A DNA stretch of 64,000 nucleotides from Haemonchus contortus (GCA_000469685.2 LS997562.1:28333391-28397390); one strand, 5' to 3'; positions 23,601-34,890 are shown, counted from the stretch's first letter. A program made the numbers and translations. Notes: generated from the sequence alone by a model not told the origin.

Positions 23601-26600
23601 TGGCTTTCCTGAGTGGTCATAGTGAGCAGGGTAGTGACACCTGAAAAACGATCGCCATGTCATTTTATCATGTGTCTAGTTGGAGTAAGCACAAAAAAGG
23701 GGTGTAGGATCAGACATATGGGAGACATGTGGGAATTAGTTGATGGGTTCAGTGAATTCTATCTAGCCCATTCCAAGCCCTAGCTAGCGGGATCATTTGT
23801 TCCCCTCTGTCGATAGCACATTTTGAGGTCTGAGTCCTGGGTTCCCTCTCAAAGTGCAAGCCCCTCCCCCTGTCATGCTGCCGTGCTGATTCGGAGGTAG
23901 GGATCGAAGTGAGGGCTGTGACTGCGGCATTTTTTCGAAGAATAATGACGTTGCTCCCCGCTACAGATTTATTTTCGTCTACCAATCTGGATATATGAGC
24001 CTTTGGCTGCGTGCAAACGAGCCATCAGAAACCCTCCTTTTGGAAGTTATTCTGACACAAACATATGCAGAGCGAACCAATCTGCCCTGCAACACGAGAG
24101 AACTTATACCCTAGACGATCCTCCCAGATGAGCCTGGTACCGGTTAATGAGGCGCGGGTCCCTTCTTCCAGTCATAGGATTGTCTGGCCACCTATCAACG
24201 AGGGCCACCAAGTAAGGCCACTGATGCATTCACAGTTCAACCCAATTTCCCATCTCTTGCTCCCTACACTTAGGCATTCAGGCACTAATTCTACCCTTGC
24301 ATGTACAACGTCCATTTTTCACGAACGCGTTTAAAATTCAGCTCAGGAACTAGGAAGTCTGAAGTTCTATTCGAAGGTCTGTAAAAAGGAATGACTGTTG
24401 CTGTGGTAGAAGGATCCAGGATAAAGTCTTTAGGCGTTAATCAATCCCAGGTGAGGGTTGCGCCCACGCATTCGACTTCCATTCAGAATTGTAGTGGCGA
24501 ATTTAGTGCATATATGGCCTCTACAATGACCTGCTGTGACCAACCGATGTACAAGTCAGTGATTTTATCCCCCTAGACGAGCCTGGTATCAACTAATCAA
24601 CACCGCGGGGATGGAATGTTTGAGTGACCCTGGGAATCGATATGAGTAGATATGATCTAGGACTTGAACCCGCGGCAGTGCATGTGCAGTAGCGCCCTCG
24701 CTGCCAATGTACCACCTATGCCTTTGTTACTGTGACTGTGGTACAACACTGCGCTCAGCTCCCCAAGATATTCGATTCCCAGCGAAGCTGATCAGTGGCC
24801 CTCCGTACATCGGAGCTACCTGAAGACGTTTACCTGAAGAGGTTCAGCAGGTGTGAAGCACTTCTTGTTTCAGACAGTTCTGGAGGAGACACCCCCACAA
24901 CAATGACGCGATGTTACCGTTGTGTCTACTAACACCCTTCATCAGCATCCTGCCCTTTCCGTGATGCGCCACACCCTTGCGTGATCGCTCTCCCAGATTC
25001 TGCTTTGCATCAGGCTTCATCTCGGTATCGTAATGTGGTGGTAAACTCGAGTTGGTCATTTCCTTGACGAAAACCCCGTTTTTGTGAAAAGCTGGTAGAT
25101 AATTCCCGATAAAAGCATTCATAATGTGGGAGACGAGACAGGAGGTGGTCAAAGCGCTGGATGCATCAGTCTCAACGTACATATGTCTGATCCTGTTCAG
25201 GCAATAATAAGCATCATACCTAGAGTGACCCTTGCCGGGACCGAGTCTTTGTCCAGCCAGAACGAGACCCACGAGACAATGACAAGCATAAACGAAGGGA
25301 TATACAGCTGAAACATTGTATTAGCTGAAAATCGCAGGAACAGAGGAAAGGACTAAGGTAGTAAGACAGACAAAAGACACAGACGATCACTGGAATACAG
25401 AGACAATACCACTAGGCACAGCATTAGGACACACCTGCAGCAGGTAATAGCTGAACTCTCGACGTAGCACCATCTGAGTACGCAGACATGAATATTCCCC
25501 TAAAGCATGCCCAACAACTGCTACATACATCACATGGCGACTCGATTGATCGACTTTACTAGCAGAATCAGACTGCTTCATAAAGACGATCATTCATCGG
25601 TCAATTGAAGCGAGAGCGCACGAAGCGATGTCGGCAGCCAAAGCAACAGCTAGCGACTAACTCTTCGTCAGAGCGATCAGAATTGGGTAGACGAGTGCCT
25701 AGCCAATATGAGGAACGTACCGGTATTGGTTTTACTGGTGCAGTACTTGGTGACGACGTCTTGCAACTCGAAACTCGGCAACGACTGACGTAAGCCATCC
25801 TTCTGCTGGACCGGATTCTGCTCCTTCCATTCGTACTTGATGTCCTGCGTTGTGTACGCATCTGAAGTGACAAACATTGAAGGCCGGCTCTAGACGACCT
25901 CTAAGCCGCTTGCAGTGGAAATCCGCTACGGCTGTGTATGTTGACAGCGACTTGGACAAAAACACCTACATGATGCGAGATCGATAAGGCAATTCTGTCG
26001 ATCCAACGGGTAGAACTCCAATGACATCGGGCAGGACAGCACAAGTGATAACCTAAGGGATGAAGAGAGTATCGGTAGCATTAGGTAGCAGAGTCATGTT
26101 CAGAGATCACAAACGAGTGTTTACAGCGGCTTTTTGCGCCTTGTTAGGCAAAGGCAAAGGAAATTGGAACGTAGCGACATGTGGCAACGAACCTAACGCT
26201 GTAAAGGATTGAGCCGTCCTTGTGAATTCGAATGAGCACGTTCGGCTTGTCTATGAGATGTCGTCGTGCCTCTCTGAAAAGAAGAAAAACACATTTTCAC
26301 CCAACCGAGAGCAGGAGGATTGAAGCCAGAAAGCATGGCTGTTTGTCCGTTGTTGGGAGTGCCCCATTTAGTCGTGAAAGTGTCAATGAGGGAGGAAAGA
26401 GAATTAAACTGGAAGGACGAGTTCTCTCCCGTACTTTTCATTCTGGAAGAATGTGTCCGGCATCCAAATCTGTTGTGACTGGTCGGCATTCTCGCTGGTC
26501 GCCAGCACTACGAATGGTGGCACCTGAAACCATCAAATTATGACTTATGGCGCTAGTTAGCCAAATGGGAATCGGCTCACCTCCGTGGATTCGTCCTCGA

Positions 26601-26985
26601 AACGACCGTAGGCAAGCCTAGCATCCACCCATTCTTCTCGAAATGTGAACTGAGCACTGTATTCCATATTGACGTCATCAATTTTTGAAATTGAACGCAA
26701 GTAGATGTTTACCGTCACCAGCACAGGACCACCAGTATCTTAAGTACCCGACTACATATTAAGTGACGGAGTAAGCGATAAGTAAGCAATTCAATGCCGA
26801 CCTGGCCAGGAAGCATTTAATCCCCTCGGCCTGACTCTCCAATCGTAATTATTGAGAATACGTTGGATAATCTCCTGTTCTTTGAGTTTCCTCTTGGCCT
26901 CTACTGCGGACATAATTGTGCTGACGGTACAGATAAGGGCCAGCATAGGCCCTATTCGAGTCGCCAGAGGGACGGAATTGCGCAT
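14349..26985 (-). CDS. avr-14: AVR-14 glutamate-gated chloride channel subunit (GluCl alpha-3)
   Basis: Subunit of a pentameric Cys-loop chloride channel gated by glutamate and opened by ivermectin; it acts in neuron and pharynx membranes. Shared exons, 5' to 3': 26985-26802 (signal peptide, then [20 protein letters not shown]), 26738-26581, 26523-26435, 26273-26193, 26052-25970 (Cys-loop start, [14 protein letters not shown]), 25861-25721 (ends [11 protein letters not shown]). All phases fit. The last shared exon ends in a split Gly codon at donor GTACGT (25,720). From there two cassettes can follow, each carrying M1-M4; see the separate entries. This matches the known A/B alternative splicing of C. 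elegans and Haemonchus avr-14 (gbr-2). The start codon at 26985 was chosen because it directly precedes a hydrophobic signal ([16 protein letters not shown]). The first donor, GTCGGC, is weak. Confidence 0.95.
15728..15805 (-). repeat. tRNA-like SINE family 2, partial
   Basis: Shares GGGCACTGTGCTCT and a GTTATGGACAAAACTTCGGC-type stretch with the copy 650 bp away, in the same orientation. The stretch matching the B box is diverged. Confidence 0.6.
16386..16495 (-). repeat. tRNA-like SINE family 2
   Basis: Read on the minus strand it starts GCGGGGTCCTGTAGGGTAAG, then ATAGAGCACAGTGCCCGGAT, AAGCGGTCCCGTGTGTTCGA and GTCCCGTCCCAGGC. The GTTCGAGTCC fits a polymerase III B box. It is distinct from the commoner family 1 in this window. 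It lies in the last avr-14 intron in sense orientation. Confidence 0.65.
19937..20140 (+). repeat. tRNA-derived SINE (family 1), internally deleted
   Basis: The head GGCGGTGTAGAGGCAAGTGG and B-box-like GATTCGAGTCC are followed directly by the CAATTCATTGTATAGG tail block, so roughly 110 bp of the middle is absent. The 3' part GGGATTGATTGACGCC is present. It lies antisense in the avr-14 A cassette (M2/M3 intron). Confidence 0.8.
20749..25499 (-). CDS. avr-14: avr-14 B-type membrane-domain cassette (proximal)
   Basis: Exons: 25499-25435 ([21 protein letters not shown]), 25307-25220 (M1, [20 protein letters not shown]), 23640-23609 (M2 first part, [10 protein letters not shown]), 23510-23466 (M2 second part, [15 protein letters not shown]), 22262-22152 (M3, ending [14 protein letters not shown]), 21098-20970 (M3-M4 loop, [14 protein letters not shown]), 20876-20846 ([10 protein letters not shown]), 20777-20749 (VLYWAVYLM, stop). 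Reading frame and residues are intact. Two donors are not GT: GAAAGC after 23609 and GCACGC after 23466. I label this cassette B from memory of the published isoform C-termini (the NYAARKDM...VYLM form); the label itself should be checked. A mariner element (21,190-22,061) lies in its M3/loop intron. Confidence 0.92.
21188..22063. mobile_element. Deleted mariner element in avr-14 intron
   Basis: The element is 21,190-22,061 (872 bp). The 27-bp terminal inverted repeats are perfect (TTAGGTTGGAAGGAAAGTCC then TGCGACA), with TA on both sides (21,188-21,189 and 22,062-22,063), as mariner targets require. It is shorter than an autonomous mariner (about 1.3 kb) and I find no long open frame. A trace such as [17 protein letters not shown] near 21,477 (frame broken around it) resembles the mariner helix-turn-helix region. 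It lies between the M3 and loop exons of the B cassette. Confidence 0.88.
22768..23360. mobile_element. MITE with GGCACAGTTCACGATAATT termini
   Basis: Inverted ends AGGCACAGTTCACGATAATT (left, from about 22,771) and AATTATCGTGAACTGTGCCT (right, 23,337-23,356), each next to TAA. The interior matches the copy at 48,761-49,413 in opposite orientation along most of its length. No coding capacity. A TAA target would fit PIF/Harbinger, but this is only suggestive. It sits in the M2/M3 intron of the avr-14 B cassette. Confidence 0.8.
24115..24235 (-). repeat. Possible degenerate SINE fragment
   Basis: The stretch CCTCCCAGATGAGCCTGGTA followed by CCGGTTAATGA matches the middle block of family 1 (AGACGAGTCTGGTACCAGTT). 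No head or tail is recognisable. It lies in an avr-14 intron next to a better copy. Confidence 0.4.
24418..24726 (-). repeat. tRNA-derived SINE (family 1)
   Basis: Near full-length minus-strand copy. The head near 24,726-24,660 has AGGTGGTACATTGGCAGCG and a GGTTCAAGTCC B box. The tail on the plus strand shows GGCGTTAATCAATCCC and TTCGACTTCCATTCAGAAT. It lies sense in the avr-14 M1/M2 intron. Confidence 0.8.
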
Positions 26986-29900
26986 GCCTTGCCCTGCAGC
27001 CTTTAGATCGATGCCATTAGATGAAGCATCTGCTATTCCAAGCGTAAAAGTCAGGAACTGAAACGATCCAAATGAACAAGTCATTCATTTATCTCGGAAA
27101 CGCTCAATCGTCCGTGTCCGGACCTAATGGCAGACATAGTGAAAACGAAATACAATGAGGACACGAAAAGCACTCGGGCGAGGGTCGAAAACGGGGCTCA
27201 CTCAGGGCTTGTTTGTTTCCTTACGCTAGGATTTCAATAACTTCGTTATGCCACTGAATATCTTTGATTTTGGGGTTCTCTGAAAGCTCCCTAATAAGTC
27301 AACAGTGGGAACGGCCAAACAAATGGGTGAAAATTCCAAAATGAGACCAAAACAAGCAATAGTGAACAGAAAATAGGTGATAGACAATTCAGAGGACGAG
27401 TATGCTTAGTGACAACCTAAAATGGGCGGTACCCCCGTGAGGGGGTAAAAACGCGCTCTTCCAAAGAGTGGCTGGACTTCCGTGCAAGAAGGCGTGGCCG
27501 TGTCGAGGCAAGGCCATCGATTCGGGGGCTCGAAAGAAGCGAAATACGAGATCTCTCCGAGAGGTATACGAAGTCCGACTCTCGGCCAGTCAAATGCACT
27601 AACTACCTATTTACCTTCAACGCTCTTTCCCTACGGCTCAATTTCTTTTTCGAATCCCTTTTTAAGCTAAAGCCTACGCTCGGTGGTAACTTGCTTACCT
27701 GGGACATTCTTTGCTCGCTAGATTAACCTAGTTAGCCGGCTGCCGGCACCGCCTACCTCGCTGCTGCATGGCAGATGTGTGAGTAGCACTTGAATGAGTT
27801 GGGCCTGATTTGGATTTTCAAAATGTCCCTCGACTCGACTTCATTCGGGGATCTGGGAAAAAGAGCTCGAGGAGCTAGTGGGCGAACGCCAAGCGAACAC
27901 AGACGTCTTTTCTACAATTACCTTCATTAGGTGGACAAGAAATTCTTCTGAGAATGCCAGTGGCTTACAAATCGCAATAGCGGTACTAGTAACAAAAAAG
28001 GATGGTGACGGTAATAGGTCCAACGGGCGAGAAAGTCTATGACCGAGAGGCTTTGGTCGATTGGAAAAAACTGGTAGATATTGTTGGCGATGGGCCGAGA
28101 GGAGGCGTCCGTCAACAACTAAGCCCTACGGAGTGACCCACGTCCCTCTCCTTTGGAATAAGCAGGTGTTTTGAAGAACCCAAGCGAAATATTTCCACTT
28201 CGTTTTCGGACCTACAGCAGGGTGTTCTTTTTTTTACTGATGTAGCTTGGCCAATTTACTTAAAATATGCCGAAATCAAAGGGTTTATAGCCAAACATGT
28301 GTTGGTAAACGAGCTACGTTATACACGAGGCCATCTCTCGCCGGTTGTCACGGGCAAGGGAGAGCCAAAGAACGAACGGCTGTGGGCTTTTCATGCATCG
28401 CCTGCTGTGAATGGCCATCATATGGAAGAACTTGCCCCCGAACTGAATAGAACGACGTGACGTGGAGAAGCCAAAATTGCTTAATCTCTCAGCATGGTTT
28501 CCATGGATCGAATCCAGCCAGCCAGCGAATGAAATGCTGGCAGATCCCTCGATAAACCTTCATCTGAGAAAAAGTCAAGGCCCAACGAAAATAATGGAAG
28601 ACCGACTTACTCAAGGAAAAACCTCTATGAAGGTTCCCACCACACCACCGAAACCTACACTCCTACGATCTCAAGAATTGCCCTACAGCTTAACGATTAT
28701 CCTTCCCAAGAGCCATCCCAATTCCAATAGTTCTTCTTAGCCAAGGAACTTATATAAACAGATTTTTTTGTTTTTGACCGTTGGCAGGCTTCAGAAGCCC
28801 ATGGGATTCAGGCTTTGCCCTGTTTGTATTGGATGTTAAATGAAATTTTAATTTTTACGAATTATTCAATCATAGTATTTACAATCGATAACCAATTGTC
28901 GAGTTAGGCTAGGGACGCAACAATGGACAGAACTAGCAGTGGGGGAAAACTAATCAAGACCGAGCAGCAGTTATGAATGGAAAGTAAATGGAAGGGAACT
29001 TCAGAGAGCACATACCCGACGAAGAGTCGCAGTTAATACAAGCACGAAACGATGTAATTTCATGGATTGGGGTCGAATTTCTGGCCAGCTCCCCTCGAAT
29101 CCGTCACCTCCATCAGACCAGGAATTTTCAAAGCACTTTCAGTATCTCCTAGGTGAACCTTGGATACGGAGAAAGGCTGAAATCAAATATACTCAACAAA
29201 TTAAGTTATATGATATGAAAGAAGCAAAGCGGAGAAAAATGGATGTGGGAGAAGTTGAGAGAAATCAAGGGTGGCCGAAGATATTTTCTTGTCCCATTGT
29301 TGTTGAAGTTGTGCGGGTGAATAGAGCGGCTTAGCGCCTTTCTCCTTCATCTCTCCGGAAATCCAACTGCGTCAATTAGGGCCGTCGACTGCGGAAACAC
29401 ACTTCTTCGAGGCTCTCTCGTCAACGCTTCCTGCCCCCCTTACACGGCCTTCGTGGCGAACTTTTCAAGGGTCCAGAGATCCAGGCTAATGCATCGCCGC
29501 CGCAGCAGGACGACATGACGAGAGCACGACAGACGGATGGGAGGTGGCCAGCATTGAACATTTCGTGTGGTGACGGCACGTTGTAATGGATCATCATATC
29601 CACTTGACACTCATATTGAATGCCAAAGTTTTCGTCAACCTCCTTGCACAATTGCCCGAGACATGTCACAAATGAAGTCGCACGGGCTCGCTGAGTGCCC
29701 CATTCGGATGGTTTGGCCCGCTTTCGCTCGCCTCAATGAATCCTAGAGAGCTTTTAAGGACTTGAATGCCATGAAAAACACAACTGCATGGGCAACACGA
29801 GCCCCAGTGCAGTCTAAACGACTGCAGAGTGTTAAATAAGGCCGTCACTACCTTCACTGAGATTTCGTGCCCAGTAAGGCAGCCATGATGTAGGATCGGA

Positions 29901-31893
29901 GACCGGGACAAAAGCTTCCAGGTCAGCTGCCGCTCACGCAAATGAATTCGTGCATTCAGAATGAGAGCGAAGGGATTGGACGACGACATCGCAGTTACAG
30001 CATCTGCAATGGCGCTGAGTAGCTATTCCGGGAGAAATTTGTTTTCCCCAACAGGTGCTATTGACTACCGGGGGTGTGAATGCAACAAGGACTAAAGGAC
30101 GCTGTCATTCAGGAGTAAACTCTAGGATTCAAGGTCCGATAAACGGTCTATATTGCTCGGAAAGGCTCAAAAGCACAGTTCACGATAATTTTGAGGTACT
30201 CTTTCAAGTCGAAAAGCTGAAGTATTGGTTGGTATTATGGTTTGTTGTGAAGAAAGCTAAAATTCGCCGGTTTTGCGAATAATAAAGTTCATCAAAAGTA
30301 GTGTAAATAGAAGTTGTACGAGATTACCCTGATTGGAATAACATAAAAGAGGTATTCGGACGAGATTTCAGTTAGGGCACTTGCGCAAAGGGCTTACTAC
30401 ATCGAGCCAAACTCCCAGAATTGCCTTTCGCTGTGGCTATGGGCCATGACAAATTATTTGAACTTCCTACAGTGGGTCCTCTGTAAATGGCGCAGCCTCT
30501 ATAATGCCGCTCAAACTCGTCCACTATGGGTGTGGCATTCACACGATACAATCTCTGGTCCCTTACCCTGCTTTGAACAGGCGTTTTTCAACCTTGTAAT
30601 GGCATGGTATGAGGCTAGGCCTCAAACTCATACTGTGGTAAATCTCACAGAACATTTTCATCGTGAATTATGCTTTCAAATACGAAAGAAAGGGTTCTTG
30701 TTGTGAACGTGAGATTTTACTGAGCTGTAAAATTAGAAAACAGGAGCCTTGCACTTTGGCTCTGTATAATTTTTAACTTATTGTTCACGACATGAGACGA
30801 AATTTTCTAATGCACTGAAGGGAAACAGAAGAGTTTGCAGGCACACTGAAAAGCCAAGGCTGCTGTTGAACAGAGGGAACGAAGTCGGAGCAACCCTGCT
30901 CCCATTGCCATCCGTGAACTCATTCAACTCATTGTAATTTAGGCACTTCAAGATCATCCACTGATATCTCCCATGAACTGTTATCTGTGTCAGCTGTGGT
31001 CCCACTGATTATCGATTTCCTAGAGCGGTCTCCGGTGGCGTCTCCACTCGTCCCTGTCGCGAGCGAGTGAAGTCCAGTGGATCATCCCTGCCTGATTCCC
31101 CTACTGGATTCAGTGATGGCCAGAATGAAAAGTAGAAATTTTTTATCAACTTTAGTCGAAAATCATCTGACCAGTCAGAATGAGGCGAGAAGAGAGCGGA
31201 AAAAAACAAGATTGCGCCGTGAATTCGGTCTTAATCGGAGAGGTGGCTTCACAGCCATGAGGGCTGACTGTATGGGAAGTTACCTTAATATCAAACAGAC
31301 TCCTTTTTATAATATCCCAGACGCAACTTGTTCTTCTAGAGTCAACCTTATGGTGGCATTCAAATATGGGGTTCTACAGCTACTTAGCATTAGCATTAGT
31401 ACTGAAGCCCTTTCATCAACGGAACAATTAGGAAACTCAATACCTCTAAATAGCCGTCCCCAAAAGTTCACAGCATTTATGCTAAACAACATTGATGGCG
31501 GCTGATTCACGACAGAGCTGGTTGCATACTTCCGAAAAGTGAGTGGGGCTACAGAGCTGAAAAATTTTAAATATTCTTCATCCGTAATCATCAAAGGCAT
31601 AAAAGTGATTCTAAAGACTTTCTTACTGGTCAGAATCTATGCTACTAGACAATACATGTTGCTCGGCTGCGACTAAATCTCGTCCAAACACTTTTCACCA
31701 GCATAATCACATCCAATAGAAATGATTACTTAAAAAGGGTTCATATCCTAGGAAGTCCTCTGATTTTCTCATTTCCTTTTCGTCGTTAACGATCTACTCC
31801 ACGTCACTTTTTTCGCCTTCTCATTTACGGGTTGATGCTCAATTTGGTAATCTATAGCTATGTACTTAGCGCAACTGTACCGCAAAGTGCGTT

Positions 31894-31964
31894 GTAATGT
31901 GGACACATAACCCAATTGGATCGTTAAGATTACTTGATCCAATTGGGTTGTGTGACTACATTAC
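31894..31964. repeat. Short inverted repeat (hairpin)
   Basis: Arms of 29 bp (31,894-31,922 and 31,936-31,964) match at about 26 positions around a 13-base loop; both contain the core CCAATTG. It could be a very small MITE or a folded relic. No terminator role is implied, since no gene lies next to it. Confidence 0.75.
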
Positions 31965-32276
31965 GGAGGCAGGGCTCAAACCAAAACAGAGCATTCTTGT
32001 TTTTAGACGAGGTTTGTACTAGCCTTCAGTGTGGCAGAGACCCGTTAGGAACAGCAGTTCTTACACTTACTATGAAGTAATTTCGAAAGGCATTTGAATG
32101 GACAGTGACAGGGCCAATTCCCATAAGTACTGTATAGGGGTGAAAGGGTAATAACGTTTTCGTGTGATAATCAGCCCTTGAGGAACCAGCTTATATATCA
32201 GCTCAATCAACCGACTTAGATCACACAGATATTTCAGAAAGCGTTTACTACAAAAGGAGGAAAAGTTTTTCACCCG

Positions 32277-32352
32277 AGATTCGATCTAGGATTCGTTCCT
32301 CGGACCATGCGTTTAAAGCAGTGCGCCACTTGCCATTGCACTACCTCCGAAG
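32277..32352 (-). repeat. SINE family 1, head fragment
   Basis: Minus strand: GGAGGTAGTGCAATGGCAAG, GTGGCGCACT, CATGGTCCGAGG and a diverged B box. Only the tRNA-like head survives. Confidence 0.65.
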
Positions 32353-32439
32353 CGGTGAGTAGACATTTATTTTTTATCTTTGCATACGGGTTAGCTTCAG
32401 CGAATAGGGTCTGTAGAACGAGAGGAGAAGAAAGAATTT

Positions 32440-32645
32440 TAATCCCGGTTCAATAAATAATGCAGGGTGGTCTGATTAGGTAATGCTGAGTAGGCATAGA
32501 AAAAGTCGGTACTAAACGGAACAACGATAACATGATTTGGGAAACCACTACTTCTTGAGAGCATACTAAAATTGCGGCTCTAGGGCATTCAGGACCTTCA
32601 GAAAAACACATTAGTGCCGTTCTTTCAAGCACTCTTGACTTCAAT
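32440..32645 (-). repeat. Interspersed repeat X, copy 1
   Basis: Its reverse complement matches 34,612-34,870 through GAGTGCT(C/T)GAAA.AACGGC, TCCTGAATGCCCTA, TTTCCCAA.TCATGTTATCGT and TGCATTATTTATTGA. No open frame is shared, no B box is visible and no termini were found. Confidence 0.75.
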
Positions 32646-34289
32646 CAGTTTAGACTATTCTACGTGAAAAAGTACATCTTACACCATGCACTAATGTTCC
32701 AATTCTAGATGTTTCCGTTGCGTTAATTGTCGATAGAAAACAGTGTTCTAGACGGGACACTTAGCCTCCCAGACAGGAAGCAGGCTTAATGTGCTGGAAA
32801 CGGTTTCCGGGCTCTGCAAATTGAGGGTCATGCGCAACAGCCACACATGCGGATCAGTTCGAAGTAAGGTTGAGTAAAACAGATTCTCTCGTAGGGCCGC
32901 TCAGAAGGATTTCTCAAAAGTGCATGGTAGACCTATCCCTAATCTGTACTTTAGGAGATATATAAGCATCCCGTTGTGAGTGCTCCGCATTTATGACTTC
33001 AACCTTCAACTGTCGTCCGAAGCTGTCTGAGGGCCTCGACGCCGCCAATCAAAAGTTCAGAGAAAATCATACAAAGATTGGAAAATGTTTAAAAAATTGA
33101 CTCAATCAATTCGCCGTAAATTGATATCTGTTTTTATGGAAATCTTTATGGAGAAGCGTTGAGTGCAGTGACTATAGATGCAGTCATCTACAGCTTCCAC
33201 ACGAGAAATGAACGTTATAGATTGAACAAAACCATTCAATGACTGCCACGTCGTACCGAGTAAACTAGAGTACGTGGCGCACTTCTAAGCGAATTCTGAC
33301 CACTCTATCATCATAATCAATCAGTTCTACGAGCACTAAAACATGTACCTCATTTACATACAATTAATTTTCGAGCACTGGGACTCACGTACACGGCGCA
33401 GAACCAAGCATTTTCAATACTTCAGAAAATAAGCTTATAGAGCTCGACGAGCTGAGTTTAACGGTACCTTCATCTTTTGAAATACTCCACTACCGACTTA
33501 TGGAGGAAAGGCGGAAAAGACGTGAGCTGACGGTATTCCCGTGAATTCGCGAGTTTTTACGGCGAGTACTGATTGTGTAGAAAATGATAACAGAAAGCAA
33601 CAAAGAAGGTCGCAGCTGGTTTGTGTAAACTTCCGACCCATCGCGGCTATGGAAGACATTTTTTGGCATGTTTTGTCCATTGTCGCCAACTGTTTACACG
33701 ATTGTACACTACTGGATCTTTATGAGCACCCCGTCCCTACGACTTCCGTCATGGTAATTTCGTAGAACCTCCATCTTCACCGCTTTTGAGAAGCCTTATA
33801 TTCTGCGAACTCTGGTTAATTTCTTCATTTCTTAGCCTCCGATGCACTATGCTTAACCACACTCCCGCTCTGTAACTTAAAAAAGGCACCCCAAAATTAT
33901 TGTGTACTGCGTCCTAAAGCGGAACTGAATGGCTGAGGATATCACGTGCATGTGTGTTCAGATGATCAGGGATTTCCATAAGATAACCGACCTCATCCGA
34001 AGTTGTCGCAAATCGTGAAGGATTTGATGGTCCCACAATTTAGAGGTTCACTATGAGGTATTGCTGCGGTATTCCATGTAGGACCGCACAATCCACTTTT
34101 ATTTGCTAGAAAAGTAGCGAAAAATAACGGAACTTGTTGTATTTGTATTCGCGCGAACTCTGTTCGCGTCTCCAAAATAAATAATAAATTAATAAGTATA
34201 AAGAAAATGCATGATGTTCTAGTTTTCGCTACAACCAATGGAATATGGCACTACCACTAAATTGCTTCTATCTTGATCTGGAATTCTCT

Positions 34290-34520
34290 GGAGCTACAAC
34301 ATATAGTACGTTCTCCAGGCATAAGGGTTTCCCAGATCATGCAGACGTCACTTCTTCTATGTGAGTGCCTGCTTTTTCATATGCCCACTATGCACCACCT
34401 CATCAGACTACCATCTAAAAGCCTGCATTATTTATAGAGCCGAGATTAAAATTCTTCTCAAGTTAGAGAGCTCTTTTTCCTTGCGAACTCTGGTAAATGA
34501 TAGCAAATTCGTATGTAAAG
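34290..34520 (+). repeat. Interspersed repeat X, copy 2
   Basis: Same family: AAGGGTTTCCCAGATCATG, GAGTGCCTGCTTTTTC, CAGACTACCATCTAAAAGCC, TGCATTATTTATAGAGCC and a 3' stretch reaching AGCTCTTTTTCCTTGCGAAC. It is followed by an AT-rich microsatellite (34,520-34,570). Confidence 0.7.
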
Positions 34521-34611
34521 ATAAAAATAAATATATTTATACACATATGACGCACATACATATTTATACACTGTGTAGGATGTACTTTTTCATGCAGATT
34601 AGTCCAAAGGG

Positions 34612-34890
34612 ACTGAAGTCCAGAGTGCTCGAAATAACGGCGCTAATGCATTTTGCTGAAGATCCTGAATGCCCTAAGATCCGCAATTTATGGTATGTTC
34701 TCAAGGAAGAAGGGTTTCCCAAGTCATGTTATCGTTGTTTCATTGAGTGCCTGCCTTTTCTATGCCTACTCAGCATCCCCCAATCAGACCACCATCTCAA
34801 AGCATGCATTATTTATTGAGCCAGGATTAAAATTAGGCTCGAGCTAGAAAGCTCTTCTTCCTTGCTAACACTATTAGTTAGTTGATAGCA
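34612..34890 (+). repeat. Interspersed repeat X, copy 3
   Basis: The longest copy, about 100 bp downstream of copy 2 in the same orientation. It also ends near AGAAAGCTCTTCTTCCTTGC and is followed by AAAAATAAATACATATATTC. Copies 2 and 3 are therefore a loose tandem pair with the same tail. Confidence 0.75.

Larger units (their letters stand above)
26986..34250. other. Gene-poor region upstream of avr-14
   Basis: I recognise no conserved exon here. Open frames of up to 142 codons (31,077-31,505 plus; 29,666-29,989 minus; 30,446-30,706 plus; 28,462-28,740 plus) have no domain, signal or family resemblance I can name. The stretch should hold the avr-14 promoter, but I could not identify core elements or an SL acceptor with confidence. 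Repeats inside are listed separately. Confidence 0.5.

Noticed and set aside
18600..23640. Two separate GluCl genes in tandem instead of alternative cassettes.
   Set aside because: The downstream block has no ligand-binding exons, and its first exon completes the same split Gly codon as the B block; the arrangement is known for avr-14.
29421..29989. Adjacent minus-strand frames (82 and 107 codons) as one gene.
   Set aside because: Different frames, no splice junction joining them in phase, no recognisable family.
31077..31505. 142-codon open frame as a gene.
   Set aside because: No domain, signal peptide, splice context or codon signature that I could defend; the opposite strand is also open over part of it.
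30165..33925. Single AAGCACAGTTCACGATAATT-like and AATTATTGTGTACTGCG-like ends as one 3.7-kb transposon.
   Set aside because: The two ends are diverged and the interior shows no matching sub-terminal sequence; more likely two solo MITE ends.
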